Positions 1-13,040 of a stretch of 64,000 nt of DNA are shown here, piece after piece. Below the pieces are notes generated by a model. The model saw only the letters and a program-made list of their open reading frames with translations, ran no database searches and had not been told where the DNA came from. The translations under genes were made by a program, and so were the position numbers. Numbering within the stretch: the stretch's first letter is position 1; every line of letters begins with the position of its first letter. This DNA comes from Talpa occidentalis (lineage: Eukaryota; Chordata; Mammalia; Eulipotyphla; Talpidae), in NCBI RefSeq assembly GCF_014898055.3, contig NW_023605083.1, positions 62,598,228-62,662,227 on the forward strand, given 5' to 3'.

Positions 1-1090
1 TGGAGCGAGTTAACAGGTGTACTGTTGCATCTCAAGTGCTTGTTCAGATCAAGACAGGGAACAGTGAGGCCAACAGGCACGAGTTATCCTAGAGCCCATT
101 CTCCAGGGAGTTCTAATGCCATTTGCTCAACAGAAGGTATCCCACATTGAAAGAAAAAGGAAAGCTATCTTTGGTGCTAAGAGTTAATATGCAAGAACCT
201 GTGAGTATTCCTTAAAAAAGTTTTCCTACTTGGAAAGGAAACATCCTCCTGTTTATGGGGTGGAACAATAGAATAAGGGGAAATATCATTTGGGGTGCAG
301 GAACTAAAAATGGTGGCAGCAATCACAGAATGGACAGTCATCCAGACGTCAATGTAATGTGTTGGGTCAAGAGATTCCTTCCTTCCCAAGAGCACCATCT
401 CGGAGCTAAACAAGAGCTAAACCAGTTATTATGGGAGTGCAGGCAAGATGCTAGACATGCCTTAGTCTTCGTCCCCCGAAATCTTTGATTATACTTCAGT
501 TTCTATGGCTCACAGAAACAAGAATGTAGTAGAAACCAGAATTAGGCTAAGCTGTAAGAATACAAAAGTAATTAAATTTATTTGCATGCCTTTGACTATT
601 GTCCAACTGATAAGTTGTCAGTAATATAAAATTAAGTAATATAGTGTCAGTAATATAAAATTAATTATTTCAATAAATAATTCAGATTTAGGGGGAAACA
701 TGCAACTAAATGTTCCATGAGGATATAACCATGGCTCTATTATACACCCAGGAGACAGTGTCCTACTTCTTTTTGCCCATAAACAGTTGTGAAATGATCA
801 CTTTGAAAACCGGTACCTTTCAATGTTAGTATCAGTCACCAATTTTGGTCAGCAATGACTTTGCAAAATATTTCTCCCACCCATTCCTCATGTCTAGTCT
901 GAATGAACGTTTGCTTTATTCTGTTATACTCTCTTCTGTATTCTCAGATTTGTTCTGTCCTGGATTCCTGCCCTCAGGACAGAAACAATTCTAATTCTTA
1001 TTAGAAAAAGAAACAGTCCCTTCAGTCTACTACTTCTTCCTGTTCCCCCTCTATCTGTTCTCTCCTTTTTCAAGGCCAAGAACACTGAAG
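1..1090. other. Unique AT-rich sequence, no gene seen
   Basis: I see no recognisable gene or repeat family here. The two overlapping 77-78 codon frames on opposite strands near 180-490 have no splice sites or family resemblance and look random. A 20-bp direct repeat (TGTCAGTAATATAAAATTAA) occurs at 616-635 and 645-664. Confidence 0.6.
616..664. repeat. Short direct repeat, 20 bp at a 29-bp offset
   Basis: The same 20-bp AT-rich word occurs at 616-635 and 645-664, separated by nine bases. It looks like a small local duplication by replication slippage. No function is suggested. Confidence 0.75.
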
Positions 1091-1092
1091 GA

Positions 1093-2290
1093 ACAGCTTG
1101 TGCTCATTGCTTTTGCAGTCTTATGTGATACACCATGGCTTCTGCCCTCACCATTCAAAATGTTGAGAAAAGATCACTTTCCTCTAAATAAGGACATTAC
1201 TCCATCCTTATCTCACTTCACTGATCCTTTTATGGCATTTTACATTGTTAATCATTGTCTTTTGAAACTTGGCCTGTTCTTGACACCATGCCCCCTCAAT
1301 TATTTCTCAACTTTCTGATAGCTCTTTCTCAGTCATCTTTGCAGAATCCATGTCCTCTGGAAAAACTGACTGCATCCCTGAGGTCTTTGCTTATTCCTTC
1401 TCTATACTTTTGCCCACTCCTCCTAGGTTATCTTATCCACCAATGAATTCCACACACACTTGCAGGCTGATGATTCATAAATATACACCTCCATTCCAGA
1501 ACATTCTCTTAAATGCCAATTTACCTGTGTATCACTTAGAACCTCAAAATTTAAAATATCACAAAACAGACTTACTATTTTCCTATATTGTGTCAGTAAA
1601 GCCAGTTGACTATGCATTCCAATATTCAAACCCATTGTCTCTCCACCAGTCCCCACTGGCACTCAGTTCAGGTCATCTCCTCCCAAACAACTGCAGGGGT
1701 ATCTATTTCTAATCTCATTTCACTTCTCTTTCCCTCTCCAACTGAACCACCCATAATGATCTAACTCACAAACTTGTGGGAATTGTTCAACTGTTAAGAA
1801 TTGGGAAAGAAGAGGCAAATTTGGATTCCTTCACATATTCTACTAGACCTTTATGATCTGGTCTCTGCTTCGTGCATGAGTAGATCCTCCGTTATTTACC
1901 AAACTTAGAATTCCCACAAAACAACCTTTTTTTCATGCTTTGTCATGTATCTATTGACCCTGATTGAAATACCCCCTTCTTCTGCCTACTCATGAGGTCA
2001 ACTCTTTATCTTTCAGTCTTCATAATCAAGTCTCATAATTTTCCTTCTTAATGCACACACCACTACCACCAGCAGTGAATTGGTCGTGCCAGTCTATATG
2101 CCATCATCTCTGTACTTTGCACATAAGAGAGAACACGCATCACACTGAACTCTATTCCTTTATGAGGCAATCACTGGACTTTGAGCTCCTGGAGGACAAA
2201 GTCAGCACCATTATTACCTTTTTATCCTAATGCTCAGTATGCCTGGCATATATAATACAATCTTCAATAAAGTCTTACTGAATGACAAAA
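1093..2290 (+). repeat. Ancient LINE-like debris ending in an L2-type 3' end
   Basis: The last 150 bases read like the degenerate 3' end of L2: a 'gagctcctggaggacaaag' motif, then 'cctggcatata', then 'caataaagt...tgaatga' at about 2185-2285. The pyrimidine-rich block from about 1185 to 1710 has the texture of old LINE sequence, but I cannot name it. The open frames of 63-120 codons inside it have no splice context. Family recognition is from memory of consensus sequences. Confidence 0.4.
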
Positions 2291-3226
2291 GGAGAAATGA
2301 AAGTAGACATATGACCAGTATAAATAAAAATTAAACTGAAGAATTAGCTTACCCAAAAATACAATGTGTTTAACATAACCCTATTTCTTAGCAGTGAATC
2401 CCCTTCATTCATTCATTCAAGCAACAACTATTTGCACCCTCACTGCACACAGCGGACCACACCACACAAGAACAAAGTTCTGGTGATAGAAATTCTTCTC
2501 AGATTTCTCAAACCACTACAAACTGACAATGCAAGGGACTTTCTGGTTGATCCCAACAATCTATTCCCAGTGGCCATTAGGAAAATGAAAAAAATCCATA
2601 CACTTGTAGAAGATAACCCTATCGCAAAGAAGCAATTATAGTTAACATTGCTTTAATGTATTCCTGAACTCACTCCTGCTTTCTTAACATGCTTGCCTGC
2701 TCTCTTCATCTTGAATTTGGAGTTCACCATCGCCTATAGAAATATCTACATTACCAATTCCCTATCATGCCAATTCCAATTTCCAAAGTTACAGCCTCAA
2801 CACACACAAAAAAATCCCAATCATTTGCTTTTATCCAAATCATACCTCCAAACAGGTATGCAGGAAAACCAACTTGAATAAGAAATTCATAATGATATAA
2901 GAGACAGCTGTTTACATCACATAAATGCTTTTTCTATAGGAAAAAAGAGAGATCTAAAAGAAAACATAATAGAATATTTATATTACCCTGGAATGAAGAG
3001 AGGCTATTTAACATAATACCAGAGCAAAAACCACAAAAAGAAATATTGTTAAAGGTGACTAAACACTTAAATCTTCGTTATTTTTAAGGGAAAAAAAAGG
3101 AAGTGCACACTGCAAAAATGCTTTACATCAGATGAAAAGCCATTAATATCCCAAGTTTTTAAAAAAATTACATATATTATACATATAGCTTGAGCAAATA
3201 ATAAACCTAAAATTGAGCATCTGAAA
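2291..3226. other. Unique sequence, no gene seen
   Basis: AT-rich, intron-like sequence. No repeat family, RNA gene or splice-bounded open frame was recognised. A 91-codon frame at 2366-2641 has no supporting features. Confidence 0.5.
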
Positions 3227-3235
3227 GAAAAATGA

Positions 3236-3499
3236 GGGGGCCTGCCTGATGGCCTAGGGGTTAAGTCTCAGTGCTATCACTGCGACGGCCTGAATTCAAT
3301 CCCAGGCTAGGGAGCTAACCCACGTGGTGAAGCAGACCCCTCTTGTCTCATCCACTGTTCCCCTTAGCGGTATATTTCAGTAAATCTGCCTGCTCTGCTC
3401 CCTACTCCGCTTCTGATGAATCCTCTCAGCCCCCCGCTCTTCTGGCCTACACGACAGTTCTTCTGAGCAAAAAATAAGTAAATAAAAATTTTTTAAAAT
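3236..3499 (+). mobile_element. tRNA-derived T+ SINE, subfamily I (older)
   Basis: Full-length copy with the head variant 'ggcctaggggttaag' and the common pyrimidine-rich body. It ends in an A-rich tail with 'aaaaaataagtaaataaaaa'. A 9-bp target site duplication, GAAAAATGA, is seen at 3227-3235 and 3500-3508. Box B is decayed ('aattcaatccc'), and few CpGs remain, so this is an older copy. Confidence 0.9.
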
Positions 3500-3508
3500 G
3501 AAAAATGA

Positions 3509-3946
3509 TTGCTAAATATGAATAAGAAGAGAAATACAGATGATCAATGAGCATAAGAAAGTATCGGATTAGCCTGTCAAATGATGGAATAAATCAAAAT
3601 TTAAAAATAAAATATCAATTCCTCCAATATACTGAGGACTTATTACTTGATGTTTATGAAGTGTGGTTTTTTCAATTACCATTATGACTTGGATTTTCAA
3701 TAAGAAACAATCATTCTAATTCTTCAGGATGGCTCTGGCAATATCTATCAAAAATCAAAGAAGCATAATCTAGCAACTGGGCTTCAAGAAATTTATTCTA
3801 GGGAATAAGCAGCAGCAGAAGCTTAAGCTAAAGTAATCTAGTTGAGGTCATCCAGTGCAACACTAACAAATTTTTCAAGGAAGGGGATTATTTAATAAAA
3901 ACCTATTTAAAGCATGAAATGTGTTCTACGATCAAAAAGTATACTT
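3509..3946. other. Unique sequence, no gene seen
   Basis: AT-rich unique sequence between two SINE insertions. No coding or RNA signal was found. Confidence 0.5.
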
Positions 3947-3960
3947 AAAACTTCCTTTCC

Positions 3961-4238
3961 TGGGCCTCCCCTGGTGGCACAGCAGTTGAGCACTGGGCTG
4001 CAAAGCTGCCCACAGCCTCTGCAGCAGTGGTTCGATCCCTGGCCGCTGGCAAGGGTCCCACATGGTGCGACAGACCTCTCCTGTCTTGCCCGCTGCTCCC
4101 CTCAGCAGTGTATTTCATCGGTCTGCCTGCTCTGTTCCCCACTCTGGCTCTGGTGAATTCTCTCACCCTCCCACGCTTCTGACTGTACCCAGTGCTTGTA
4201 TAAATAAATAAATAAATCTTTAAAAAAAAAAAAAAAAA
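3961..4238 (+). mobile_element. tRNA-derived T+ SINE, subfamily III (younger)
   Basis: Full-length copy with the head 'ggcgcagcggttgagcgctgggctgc' type and an intact box B ('ggttcgatccc' near 4029). The end is 'gcttgtataaataaataaataaatctt' plus about 17 A. The duplication AAAACTTCCTTTCC flanks it (3947-3960; downstream copy ending at 4248). The intact B box, terminator and long tail suggest relatively recent insertion. The frames of 64-138 codons over this interval are SINE translation. Confidence 0.95.
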
Positions 4239-4424
4239 CTTCCTTTCCAAATAGACTGAGGGCAAATACCTGAAAACCCTCCCAGTACAAAAACATCTAA
4301 AACTACTGGGTGCAAACAGATTCAAATTGGACAGCAGATTCTTTAAAAGTAAATGAAGCAATGCACTATATTTACTTTTTTCATAATAAAAATAGATATT
4401 AAGTTCACTTTAAAACTACTGGTT

Positions 4425-4475
4425 GTATACACACATGCATGCACAAAAACACACACATGCACACATGGAAACACA
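4425..4475. repeat. Degenerate (CA)n low-complexity tract
   Basis: Interrupted CA and CATG repeats between the end of a SINE and unique sequence. Confidence 0.7.
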
Positions 4476-6957
4476 TCTACTTTTGTAAATGTTTAGCCAA
4501 GTTGGCCAAAATGTAATGAACCTCCCAAGAAGTCAAAATTTGACAAAGAACCAATCAAGGTGAGAAAACAATGAACCTAACAACCAATTATATCCCAATT
4601 CTAGGTGACACTTAGTTTTGACTTACATAGGCAGAAATCAAATAGAAAGAGAAAATCAGATCAAAGATGTCTGAAAAACTGGGATATCTCCCTTCTACAA
4701 GTATCCGAGGGGAAAGAACACTGACCACAGCAAGGGGCCATTGTCTCTGTGACTGTCTCAGAAGTCTCCCCTGAGATCACATTTCCAGATATTTGGCCCT
4801 ATTAGATGAAGGACCTGAATTAAGTTTTTGGTGGCCACCCAAAAAATAAATCTCAAGCTAAATATTTAAACAGATGGAGACATGAGTTGGTAGTGCCCTG
4901 AGGCATCCAGTTGAAGCAAATATATGGTCTTTCTGAACTGATTCACCTACATTCTCAAAGAATTTCCAGAGATAAGTTCCTAAAAACATGAGTTTACATT
5001 AAAAAAAGTATAAAACACAAACAAAAAACAACTAAAAGCAGAATTAGACCTATGAGATGACAGATAACTGAACTATCAGACACAGACTGTAACAATATTT
5101 AATATATTTAATAATAAAAGAGGGTTTATTAAAAGTATGATATTAAAAAATGACCACTTTTGAAAAAGATCCAAACAGAATTTCTAGGAATAAAAGACAT
5201 AGCATCTCAAATTAGAAACTCAATGAGTAAATTAAATACTCATTGTACTTCATATAATTACCTGTAGTGTTTTCAGAGACTTAAAATGTTATGGGAAAGC
5301 CTTTTCTGTAAATATTAAAAATTAAAAGCACAGAACAAAACTATGTAAAGATCTATAAAGAACCTGCAGGGGGAAAATAGGGGGAAATCACAGAGAATGC
5401 TTACAGCGGCTGTCCCTGGTGTTATAGTTTCCTTCTTGCATTAATACTGGGGAAGAAGAGAACAAGAAAGCCAGTCAGGGTCTCTCCATGTTGACACACA
5501 TCTGGCCTTAATTTTGATTTTTAGAAACCAGAGCAGTGGAAGCAAAAGGACAAGGAAAATTAGAGGTTAAAACTACCTATCTTAAAATATGTTAAACTTT
5601 ACAATGATTGGCATTTAGAGGGGGAATAGTCAACATTTACTATGGACTTTCAACATAAGAGAAAAAGATCAATGAAACCAAGAAAAAGAGGACAAAGCTA
5701 ATAATGGTTGGCTGCTGCCACTTCTCTTCTTAATGACATCAAAACCCCCGTCAGACATATGATTTGTGTGTGTGTGTGTGTGTGTGTACAATGTCCTTGA
5801 ACTAGAAACCACAAATTTTAATCTCTATTCAGGAATAAAAATTTAGATAACAGACAACATACTTTCACATGATTTTAAACACATATTATTAGCTAACGAT
5901 AGGAAACCTCACATTGCCTAGCTGAGTTCACAAGGAAATCTCTCACTTTCCCTCTCTTTCCATAAGCAGAACTCTGAAGGCATAGCCTGAGCCAGAGAAT
6001 AAGCATGTCAGATTTTCAAAACAAAACTTAATTTACTCTATCTAGCATTCCTTTGATTTTGCAGGGTTTCAAAATTCACAGCAGACCTGATAAACATCAA
6101 ATCAAAGGTAGTTCAAGAGAGCACTTTGCTTCTAGAAACATTACAAGCTAAAACTAAGAATTTCTAAACCTGTGAATAATAAACTTCAAAGGCAAAACAA
6201 AACTACTCTAGCATTTACCATTTGTTTGCATAAGTTTTTGTGAAATCAATTGACTAACCATAGTTTTGTCTTATTTTAGCCTTGGATTCTTAGAGAACAT
6301 CCTAAAATTGTTTTAAGTGTGCTATCATAAATTTAATAGTACCTCACAATTGAAAGCTTCTGAGGTCATCTAATTCTAACTCAGACCCAATGCTTTAATC
6401 TACATTCTCCACTATCTGCTGGAACACTTCCAAATATATGAAACTCACTACCTTCTAAAGCCAGCCATGAAGTCCTTGGGCAGGCTGCTCCCTAGAAATT
6501 CTCTCTTGAATGTAGCTCAAATTATCCTGACTGCTAATTCATATGACCCAGTAGCTCTTCCTTCAAGTACGTGGAAGATTTATCAGGAAAAGAGAGGTTT
6601 ACCCATTTATTATTTTACTTTTTCTCATAACTCTTACAGATACATTTCAACTCCTTCCACTCTCCATTGAAAACACTGCTATTCTTAAAGATGTACCTAA
6701 AACAATACAGCACCCTTACTGAGTTGTTCTGACCAGACCAGAATATGGTAGACTGGTATCTCACTTGATCTCATTTTAATTGTCAGGTATAAGCTTTGGA
6801 GAGAAATTAATGAAATTAAGTTTATAGTTTGAAATGATAGTCATTCCAAAGGGAGCCAGCTTTGAAACATGCTATTACTATGAAATGGAGAATTATGAAA
6901 AAAAAAATTCCCAAAGTCACTGTTTCTCAAAGAAAATGTGGTTTCTCAATATTGTTT
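4476..6957 (+). other. Mostly unique sequence with a probable old L1M 5' fragment
   Basis: No gene was recognised. At about 5040-5290 the run 'ttctaggaataaaagacatagcatctcaaatt' resembles the ORF1-proximal part of old L1M elements (consensus wording recalled, not aligned). A pure (GT)n stretch lies at 5766-5787. The remainder is AT-rich and unremarkable. Confidence 0.35.
5764..5790. repeat. (GT)n microsatellite
   Basis: About eleven uninterrupted GT units. Likely polymorphic in length. Confidence 0.9.
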
Positions 6958-7523
6958 TTTAAAATGCAGGTTACTAAATTGAAAACAGTAATCAAAACTC
7001 TTCCAAAAAAACAAAAACCTAGGACCAGATAGTTTCATAAGTGAGTTACACCAAACTTTCCAAGATGAACTAATACATCACCTGCTCAAACACTTTCAAA
7101 CTTTCAGAGAGAATGAATACTTCCAAATACATTTTATGAGGCCCACATCACATTAATACCAAATCCAAACAAAGGCAACAACAAAACTACAGGCCAATCT
7201 CCCTAATGAACAGATGCTAAAACCCTCAATAAAATCTTATCAAACCAAATCAAACAATGCATTAAATGGTTTATACACCATGACCAGTGGGACTTATTCC
7301 AGGGACATAATGATAGTTCAACAACCAAAAATCAGTCAATGTAAATCACCACATCAACAAAAAGATAAAAACCATATGATCATATCAATAGATGCAGAGA
7401 AAGCACTTGACATAGTTCAACATTCTGTTCTGATGAAAGCCCCCCTAAAAACTGGGGATAAAAGGAATATATCTTAACATAATAAAAACCACATATGACA
7501 AACCTACAGCTTGTATCATTCTT

Positions 7524-7797
7524 TTCTTTAAAAAAGATTTATTTATTTATTTATACAAGCACTGGGGTACAGTCAGAAGCGCGGGAGGGTAAGAGAATTC
7601 ACCAGAGCCAGAGCGGAGAGTGGAGAGCAGAACAGGCAGACTGACGAAATACACTGCTGAGGGGAGCAGTGGGAGGCAGGAGAGGTCTGCGCACCATGTG
7701 GGACACTCGCCCGGTGGCTGGGGATTGAACCAGCGCTGAAGAGGCTGCAGGCAGCTTCGCAACCCAGCACTCAACCACTGCGCCACCGGGGAGCCCC
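7524..7797 (-). mobile_element. tRNA-derived T+ SINE, subfamily III, nested in L1
   Basis: Full-length minus-strand copy: the T-rich tail complement 'aaagatttatttatttatttata' comes first, and 'caccggggagcccc' ends the head. A 16-bp duplication, AGCTTGTATCATTCTT, is perfect at 7508-7523 and 7798-7813. It interrupts ORF2 of the surrounding L1. The 65-79 codon minus frames here are SINE translation. Confidence 0.95.
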
Positions 7798-8288
7798 AGC
7801 TTGTATCATTCTTAATAGTGAAAAACTGAAAGCTTGTCCACTAAGATCCAATACAAGCAAAGGCATCAACTCTTACTACTACAATTCAACAAAGTGTTGG
7901 AAGTCCTTGCTAAAGCAATTAAGCAAGAGAAAAATATAAAAGGAATCCAAATTGGGTAAGAAGTAAAGCTATCTTTATTTGCAGATGAGAATATGTAAAG
8001 AGAATAGGACTAAAAAAAGTCCACAGAAAAAAAATTATTAAAACAATAAGCCAGTTTAGTAAAATGGTAGGTAATAAAATCAGTAAAATAAAAATCAAAT
8101 ATCAAATAATAAAAAATCAAATATCAGATACCTTCCTGTATGCAAAAAATCAGCCTAAAGAGGAAGAATTAAGAAAATCATAATCACCCCATTTACAACT
8201 GTACCAAGAAAAATTAAATACCAGGGGATAAACTTAACAATTAACCTATACAAGGCAAATTACACAACAATGGTAAAAGAAACAGAAG

Positions 8289-8554
8289 GGCCTCCCTGGC
8301 GGCGCAAGGGGTTAAGCACAGCACTGTGAAGCTATCTGCAGCCTCTGCAGCACAAGTTCTATCCCAGGCTGGCCAGGGAGCTACTCACATGGCAAAACAG
8401 ACCCCTCTGCTCCCCTCAGGTGTATATCAGTCAGTCTGCCTGTTCTGTTTCCCACTCTGTCTCTGGTGAATCCTCTCACTGCCCCCACCACCCCCACACC
8501 TCTGGCCTGTACCCTAGTTCTTGCATGCATAAATAAATAAATCTTAAAAAAAAG
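8289..8554 (+). mobile_element. tRNA-derived T+ SINE, subfamily II, nested in L1
   Basis: Head type 'ggttaagcacagcactgtgaagct'; the end is 'tgcataaataaataaatctt'. A 12-bp duplication is nearly perfect: AAGAAACAGAAG at 8277-8288 and AAGAAATAGAAG at 8555-8566. It is the second independent SINE insertion into the L1, in opposite orientation to the one at 7524. Confidence 0.93.
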
Positions 8555-10165
8555 AAGAAATAGAAGACACAGAGAAATGGAATAGAAGAATCAACAAGCA
8601 ATTCACACATATAATGCAATTCCAAGAGAAAACAATGGCATTCTTCAGAGAAATGGAACAAATATTGCTGAAATTCATAGGGAGCTACAAAATAACTCAA
8701 ATAACCAAAGCTCTCCTGAGCAAAAAGGAAGAGAATGGGGGTATTATACTTCCAGACTTCAAAATATACTATAAAGCCATAATAATTAAAGCAGCATGGG
8801 AGGGAACAAAAACAGACACATAAACCAATGGAACAGAATGGACAGACTAGAAATAAAACCACACATATATGGAAAACTAATCTATAACAAAGAAGCCAAG
8901 AATTTACACTGGAACAAGGAAGTCTCTTCAATAAATGGTTTTGGGGATATTGAACAGCCAGCCACATGCAAAAGAATGAAACTAGACCACTATAGCACAT
9001 CATACACGAAAATTACTCAAAATGTATAAAGGAGTTGGATGTAAGGCCTAAAACCATAAAATAAATAGGAAAAACACTCCATGACATAAACTTCAGAAAC
9101 ACCTTTGAGGACTCTTCTCCAGCAGCAAGGAAAACAAAGAAGAATATAAACAACTGGGCTTACATCAAACTAAAAAGCTCTGTGCAGTGAAAAAGACTAA
9201 CCAAAATGAAGAGACACCCTATTGAATGGGAGAAAATATTTGCACACCATATATCTGACAAGGGACTGATACTGAAGATCAACTAAGAGCTCATACAATT
9301 CAATAAAAACAAAACCACCCCATCAATAAATGGGCAGAAGGGCTAAATAAGCAGTTCTACAAAGAAGATATGCAAAGGACCGACAAGATCATGAAATTAT
9401 CAACATCACTTATTTCAGGGAAATGCAAATCAAAACCATAATGAGTTACCACTCACACCTGTGATAATGTCCTATATTAAAAAAAATAATAATGACCAAT
9501 TAGTGCTAGTGAGGATGTGGACAAAAAGGAACCCTCTTACACTGTCAGTGGGAATGTAGACTTGTTCAGTCACTATGGAAAGCTATGTGAATGTTCCTCA
9601 AAGTACTAAAATTGGTCAGCAATTTCATCCCTAGGAATCTACCCAAAGGACACAAGAATACTAATTCCAATGGAAACCTGCACTTCCACATTTACTGCAG
9701 CACTATTTACAATAGCCAAGATATGGAAACAACCTAAATGCCCCAGAACAGATGAATGGATCAAGAAGATGTGGTATGTACACTATGAACAGTACTCAGT
9801 GATAGAAAAAGATAAACTCATGCCATTTGAGGCAACATGGATGGAGATGGATGGGATTATGCTAAGTAAAATAAGATGAATATTGGACAGTGTCATTTGT
9901 ATGTGGAATACAGAGAAACCAAAGAAAATCTGAAAGCTGACTGTAGATCTGAGACATCAGGGAGAGGGTGGGGGAGGGCTAAAAGCGAGGGTGGCGGTGG
10001 CGGGAAGAGCATAAGGGACTGTGGTGATAGAGACTATAGGTGCTTTAGTGGTGGAAGAACTATGGTGGCCACACCAGAGAGGAGTAATTCTATACTGTCA
10101 AAAATTAACAAGAATATAAGAAAAAAGGTACTCCACTCAAAAATAAAGATTTTTTAAAAATACAG

Positions 10166-12469
10166 GGACCTGGATTCTTCCAAGATTGCCTGAATCAGGA
10201 TTTTTCTGGAAGGGCCCCGGACTCTGTAAACACATGCCTCTCTACTATGTGTGCCTTGGCGGTGGGTGTGGTGTGAGGACACACATCTATGCCTCTAATC
10301 ACAGTGTCACAAACCCACATTACCTCAATAAAACAAAAAAATTAAGATTCACACCTCTGGTGATTCTGATGGAAAGTAAAAGGTGAGAACTAATGCCTAA
10401 ACCCATAATTGCCAAATTGGTATGCTTTAATACACACAAATTCATAACCCCTCTTCTTGTATCTCTCACCCTTCCTGCAGTGCAAAAAAGAAAAAATAAT
10501 AACTAATGAAATCTAGGTTGATTTCAAATGAGAATTAAACTGGATTAAAACCAGGTATTTGTATTATCTTTTCATAGTGCCAGTCCAAGTTTGTTCCCTA
10601 AAGAAGAGAACAGTATCTGGAATATGGGATGAGGATGAGAATGGCAGGTTATCAGATGGGGTTGAACTTGGGAAACAAACAGCCTAAAGCAGTTATACCT
10701 CACACTAGATCCTTAGAGGTAGGTGGTAAAAAGCTGAGAAAGAGTTCAATTTGAAGGAAACTGCCAAAAGACAGGATATGAAAAGGGAGGTAAGAAAGGA
10801 GAGGAGCAAAAGAAAGAAAACCCCAAACAATAGTCGGGGAATTCCTGTGAAGGCACAGGAAGGACCAGTTGGATTCAGCCTGTTGTTTTGTGAAAGTCCT
10901 GGAGTTTCACTTTGCAACTTTAATCTTCAAGTTCTCTTGTGTGAATACTGAACTTTATGGGACTAAGAAAACATTCTTCTCTGAATAAGCAACTCGAAAT
11001 CAAAGTAATTGATGTCTGCATTTGCTGCAACAAGAACATCATCAAATATCAAGCCGGAATCCTGAAACTAAACCATACATTTCTTTCCATTGTCTTGGGT
11101 CGCAGTTTTAAAACCTACACCTCATTCTAGTTCCAAATACAGAATCAAACTGCAGACAAAACATCCTACCACAAAATTAAATCTGAAAATGCCCAACACC
11201 GACAAATCCACAATAAAGAGGTGAAACTCCAAGTTGAATGGTAAATGTGATAATGATGACCCTTACCACATGGAAAAAGATGAATCCAATTAACGTTACC
11301 TTAAAAAGAATTTGAGTACTTCCTCTTCTTCCTGTCATAATTTCCCATTGTGGGCCTCAGAAGCCAGCTGTTTAGTGAAGACAGATTGGTTATACTAAAA
11401 AAGAACTTCAAACCAAGCACTATTAGGCCCTGTGTGAACTCCATTAAACATGCATTAGTGGATTCCAAAGGTATTTAAAGAGGCCATAATCTGTCAAACA
11501 TTTACAATTACAAGGGGATCAATAAAAATGGAATTGCTAACTGGTAACTTCCCAGATTGCTCTATTCACCTAACAGTGACTCAGAAAGACATCTTGTTAA
11601 ATCATGAGCTTGAAAAGGACCTTAAAGGTAAGAGCAAGTAAATTCCCCCTACCTGACATTCTCTCTTTCACATAACTCACCCCTTAAGTGATTTCTTGTC
11701 AAGGACAATTTCAACATACCTGAAAGTCTGACCTCCCAGTCATTTCTTCAACTGACTACTCACTACTCTGCTTAATCCCTCATTTCCCATAATTGCCCTG
11801 TGCCATTGCAAAATCTCCCTTCTGGTTAGAACTGTACATCAGTACAGCTGTTGGCATGCATGTATACTAACTGCCGTTAGATGCCAGATTCTCCAGAGCG
11901 CCTCCACTGGCCCTACTCACCAGTCCTGTTCAGCCTCAGCTCTCTTAATGTACAGCCTAAATGCCACGCTGTACCCCTCCAACTCCCCTTGCCAGTTTGC
12001 TACCACCCACACTCCTTTCTGCTCATCTATCCTTAACACCCCAACACAGATTATACACCAAACTGCCTATTTTGCACACACTCATGGACTCGAGAGGTCC
12101 CATGTAGAAAATGTAATTGTCATTAATGCTGTCATTTTTCTCTGTTCCTTTCCATAAACTATCTCTTCTAAGCCTTTAATCCTCTCAAATGAACTCCATG
12201 ACTTTCACATCCATCGTGGAGAAATCAGTCACATCAGGAAACGGTTGGCCCTGCCTCTCCTTACCAACCACATCAATGGTTTTTTTCATTTTTCACATAC
12301 CTCCTCGGGCTCACATCAGACCAGCCCTTTCAAATTTGAAGGCACAGCAGAATTTCCAGCCAATGACACAGACCTCAGAGGAAACCAACCCTACTGACAG
12401 CTTGATCTGGCTTCTGGTCTCCACATTATGAGAAACTTAATTTCTGTGGTTTAAGCCACCCAGCCGTGG
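10166..12469. other. Unique sequence, no gene seen
   Basis: No recognised gene, RNA or repeat. Short frames at 10186-10386, 10705-10951 and 11948-12431 lack splice consensus at their ends or family similarity. Traces of an old DNA transposon are possible near 10330-10380 ('cctctggtgattctgatgg', a MER5-like phrase), but too little remains to call it. Confidence 0.5.
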
Positions 12470-13040
12470 CACTCTGTTATGACAGTCTGCACACACCCAT
12501 ACACTTTCCATACTCCTCACTCTCTCCCACTTGCCCTTAGTCAATGCTACCACCATCCACTCACCATCACTCCCCCCTCCCCCTCACCTACCACAAGTTG
12601 CGTCACTTCTTTCTCCTAAATATCTTTCACACTTGCCTTCTTCTAACCAACCCACTCTCACTGCTTTAATTCAGGCCCTAATTATCTCCCATATGATATT
12701 CCAGTCCCTTCCGACTACCTCCATTTCTCCTAGCTGTATGGAAAATAATCCTAAAACAGAAACCTGCATGCCAACATTGCTTTTCACCCTCCTATGGCTC
12801 TCCACTGCCTCCAGTCCAACCTCCTCAACCACAACACACTGAATCCTCCAGCTACTTCCCACCTTGTCAGGAAGATCCAGCATATTCCATGTCTACCCAG
12901 AGCTCCCAAACACAATGCTGATCCACACAGTGGTCTCTGCAATACACCTGACTCTTCTTTCTTCAAACTCTATTTGGTAACACATACTCATCCTTCTCAT
13001 CCCAGCCCCAGAATCACGTCTAACTGGTCATTTTAGGACT
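12470..13040 (+). repeat. L2-like ancient LINE fragment
   Basis: Pyrimidine-rich block that includes 'cctatggctctccactgcctccagtccaa' wording near 12790, which I associate with the L2 3' region, followed by 'ctcatcccagccccagaatc'. The overlapping frames on both strands (60-103 codons) come from low-complexity composition. Assignment is from recalled consensus. Confidence 0.5.

Larger units (their letters stand above)
6958..10165 (+). mobile_element. 5'-truncated sense L1 LINE (ORF2 remnant to 3' end)
   Basis: Sense-strand L1 with ORF2 broken into short frames. The 'aggaccagatagtttcata' segment near 7020 corresponds to the start of the reverse-transcriptase region. The frame at 8796-9029 carries the L1 motif NQWNRMDRLEIKPHIYGKL. 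The frame at 9670-9879 carries the ORF2 C-terminal signature FTAALFTIAKIWKQPKCP, then DEWIKKMW. A G-rich 3' UTR (9960-10070) and a short A-rich end follow. Frameshifts and stops make it inactive. Two SINEs are inserted (7524-7797 and 8289-8554), so the L1 predates them. Confidence 0.9.

Noticed and set aside
3961..4040. tRNA gene (A and B boxes in SINE heads)
   Set aside because: Every tRNA-like head is followed by the SINE body and A tail. No clover-leaf with acceptor stem could be drawn by eye.
8476..9003. 175-codon minus-strand frame
   Set aside because: It is the antisense of the sense L1 ORF2 region and the tail of a SINE.
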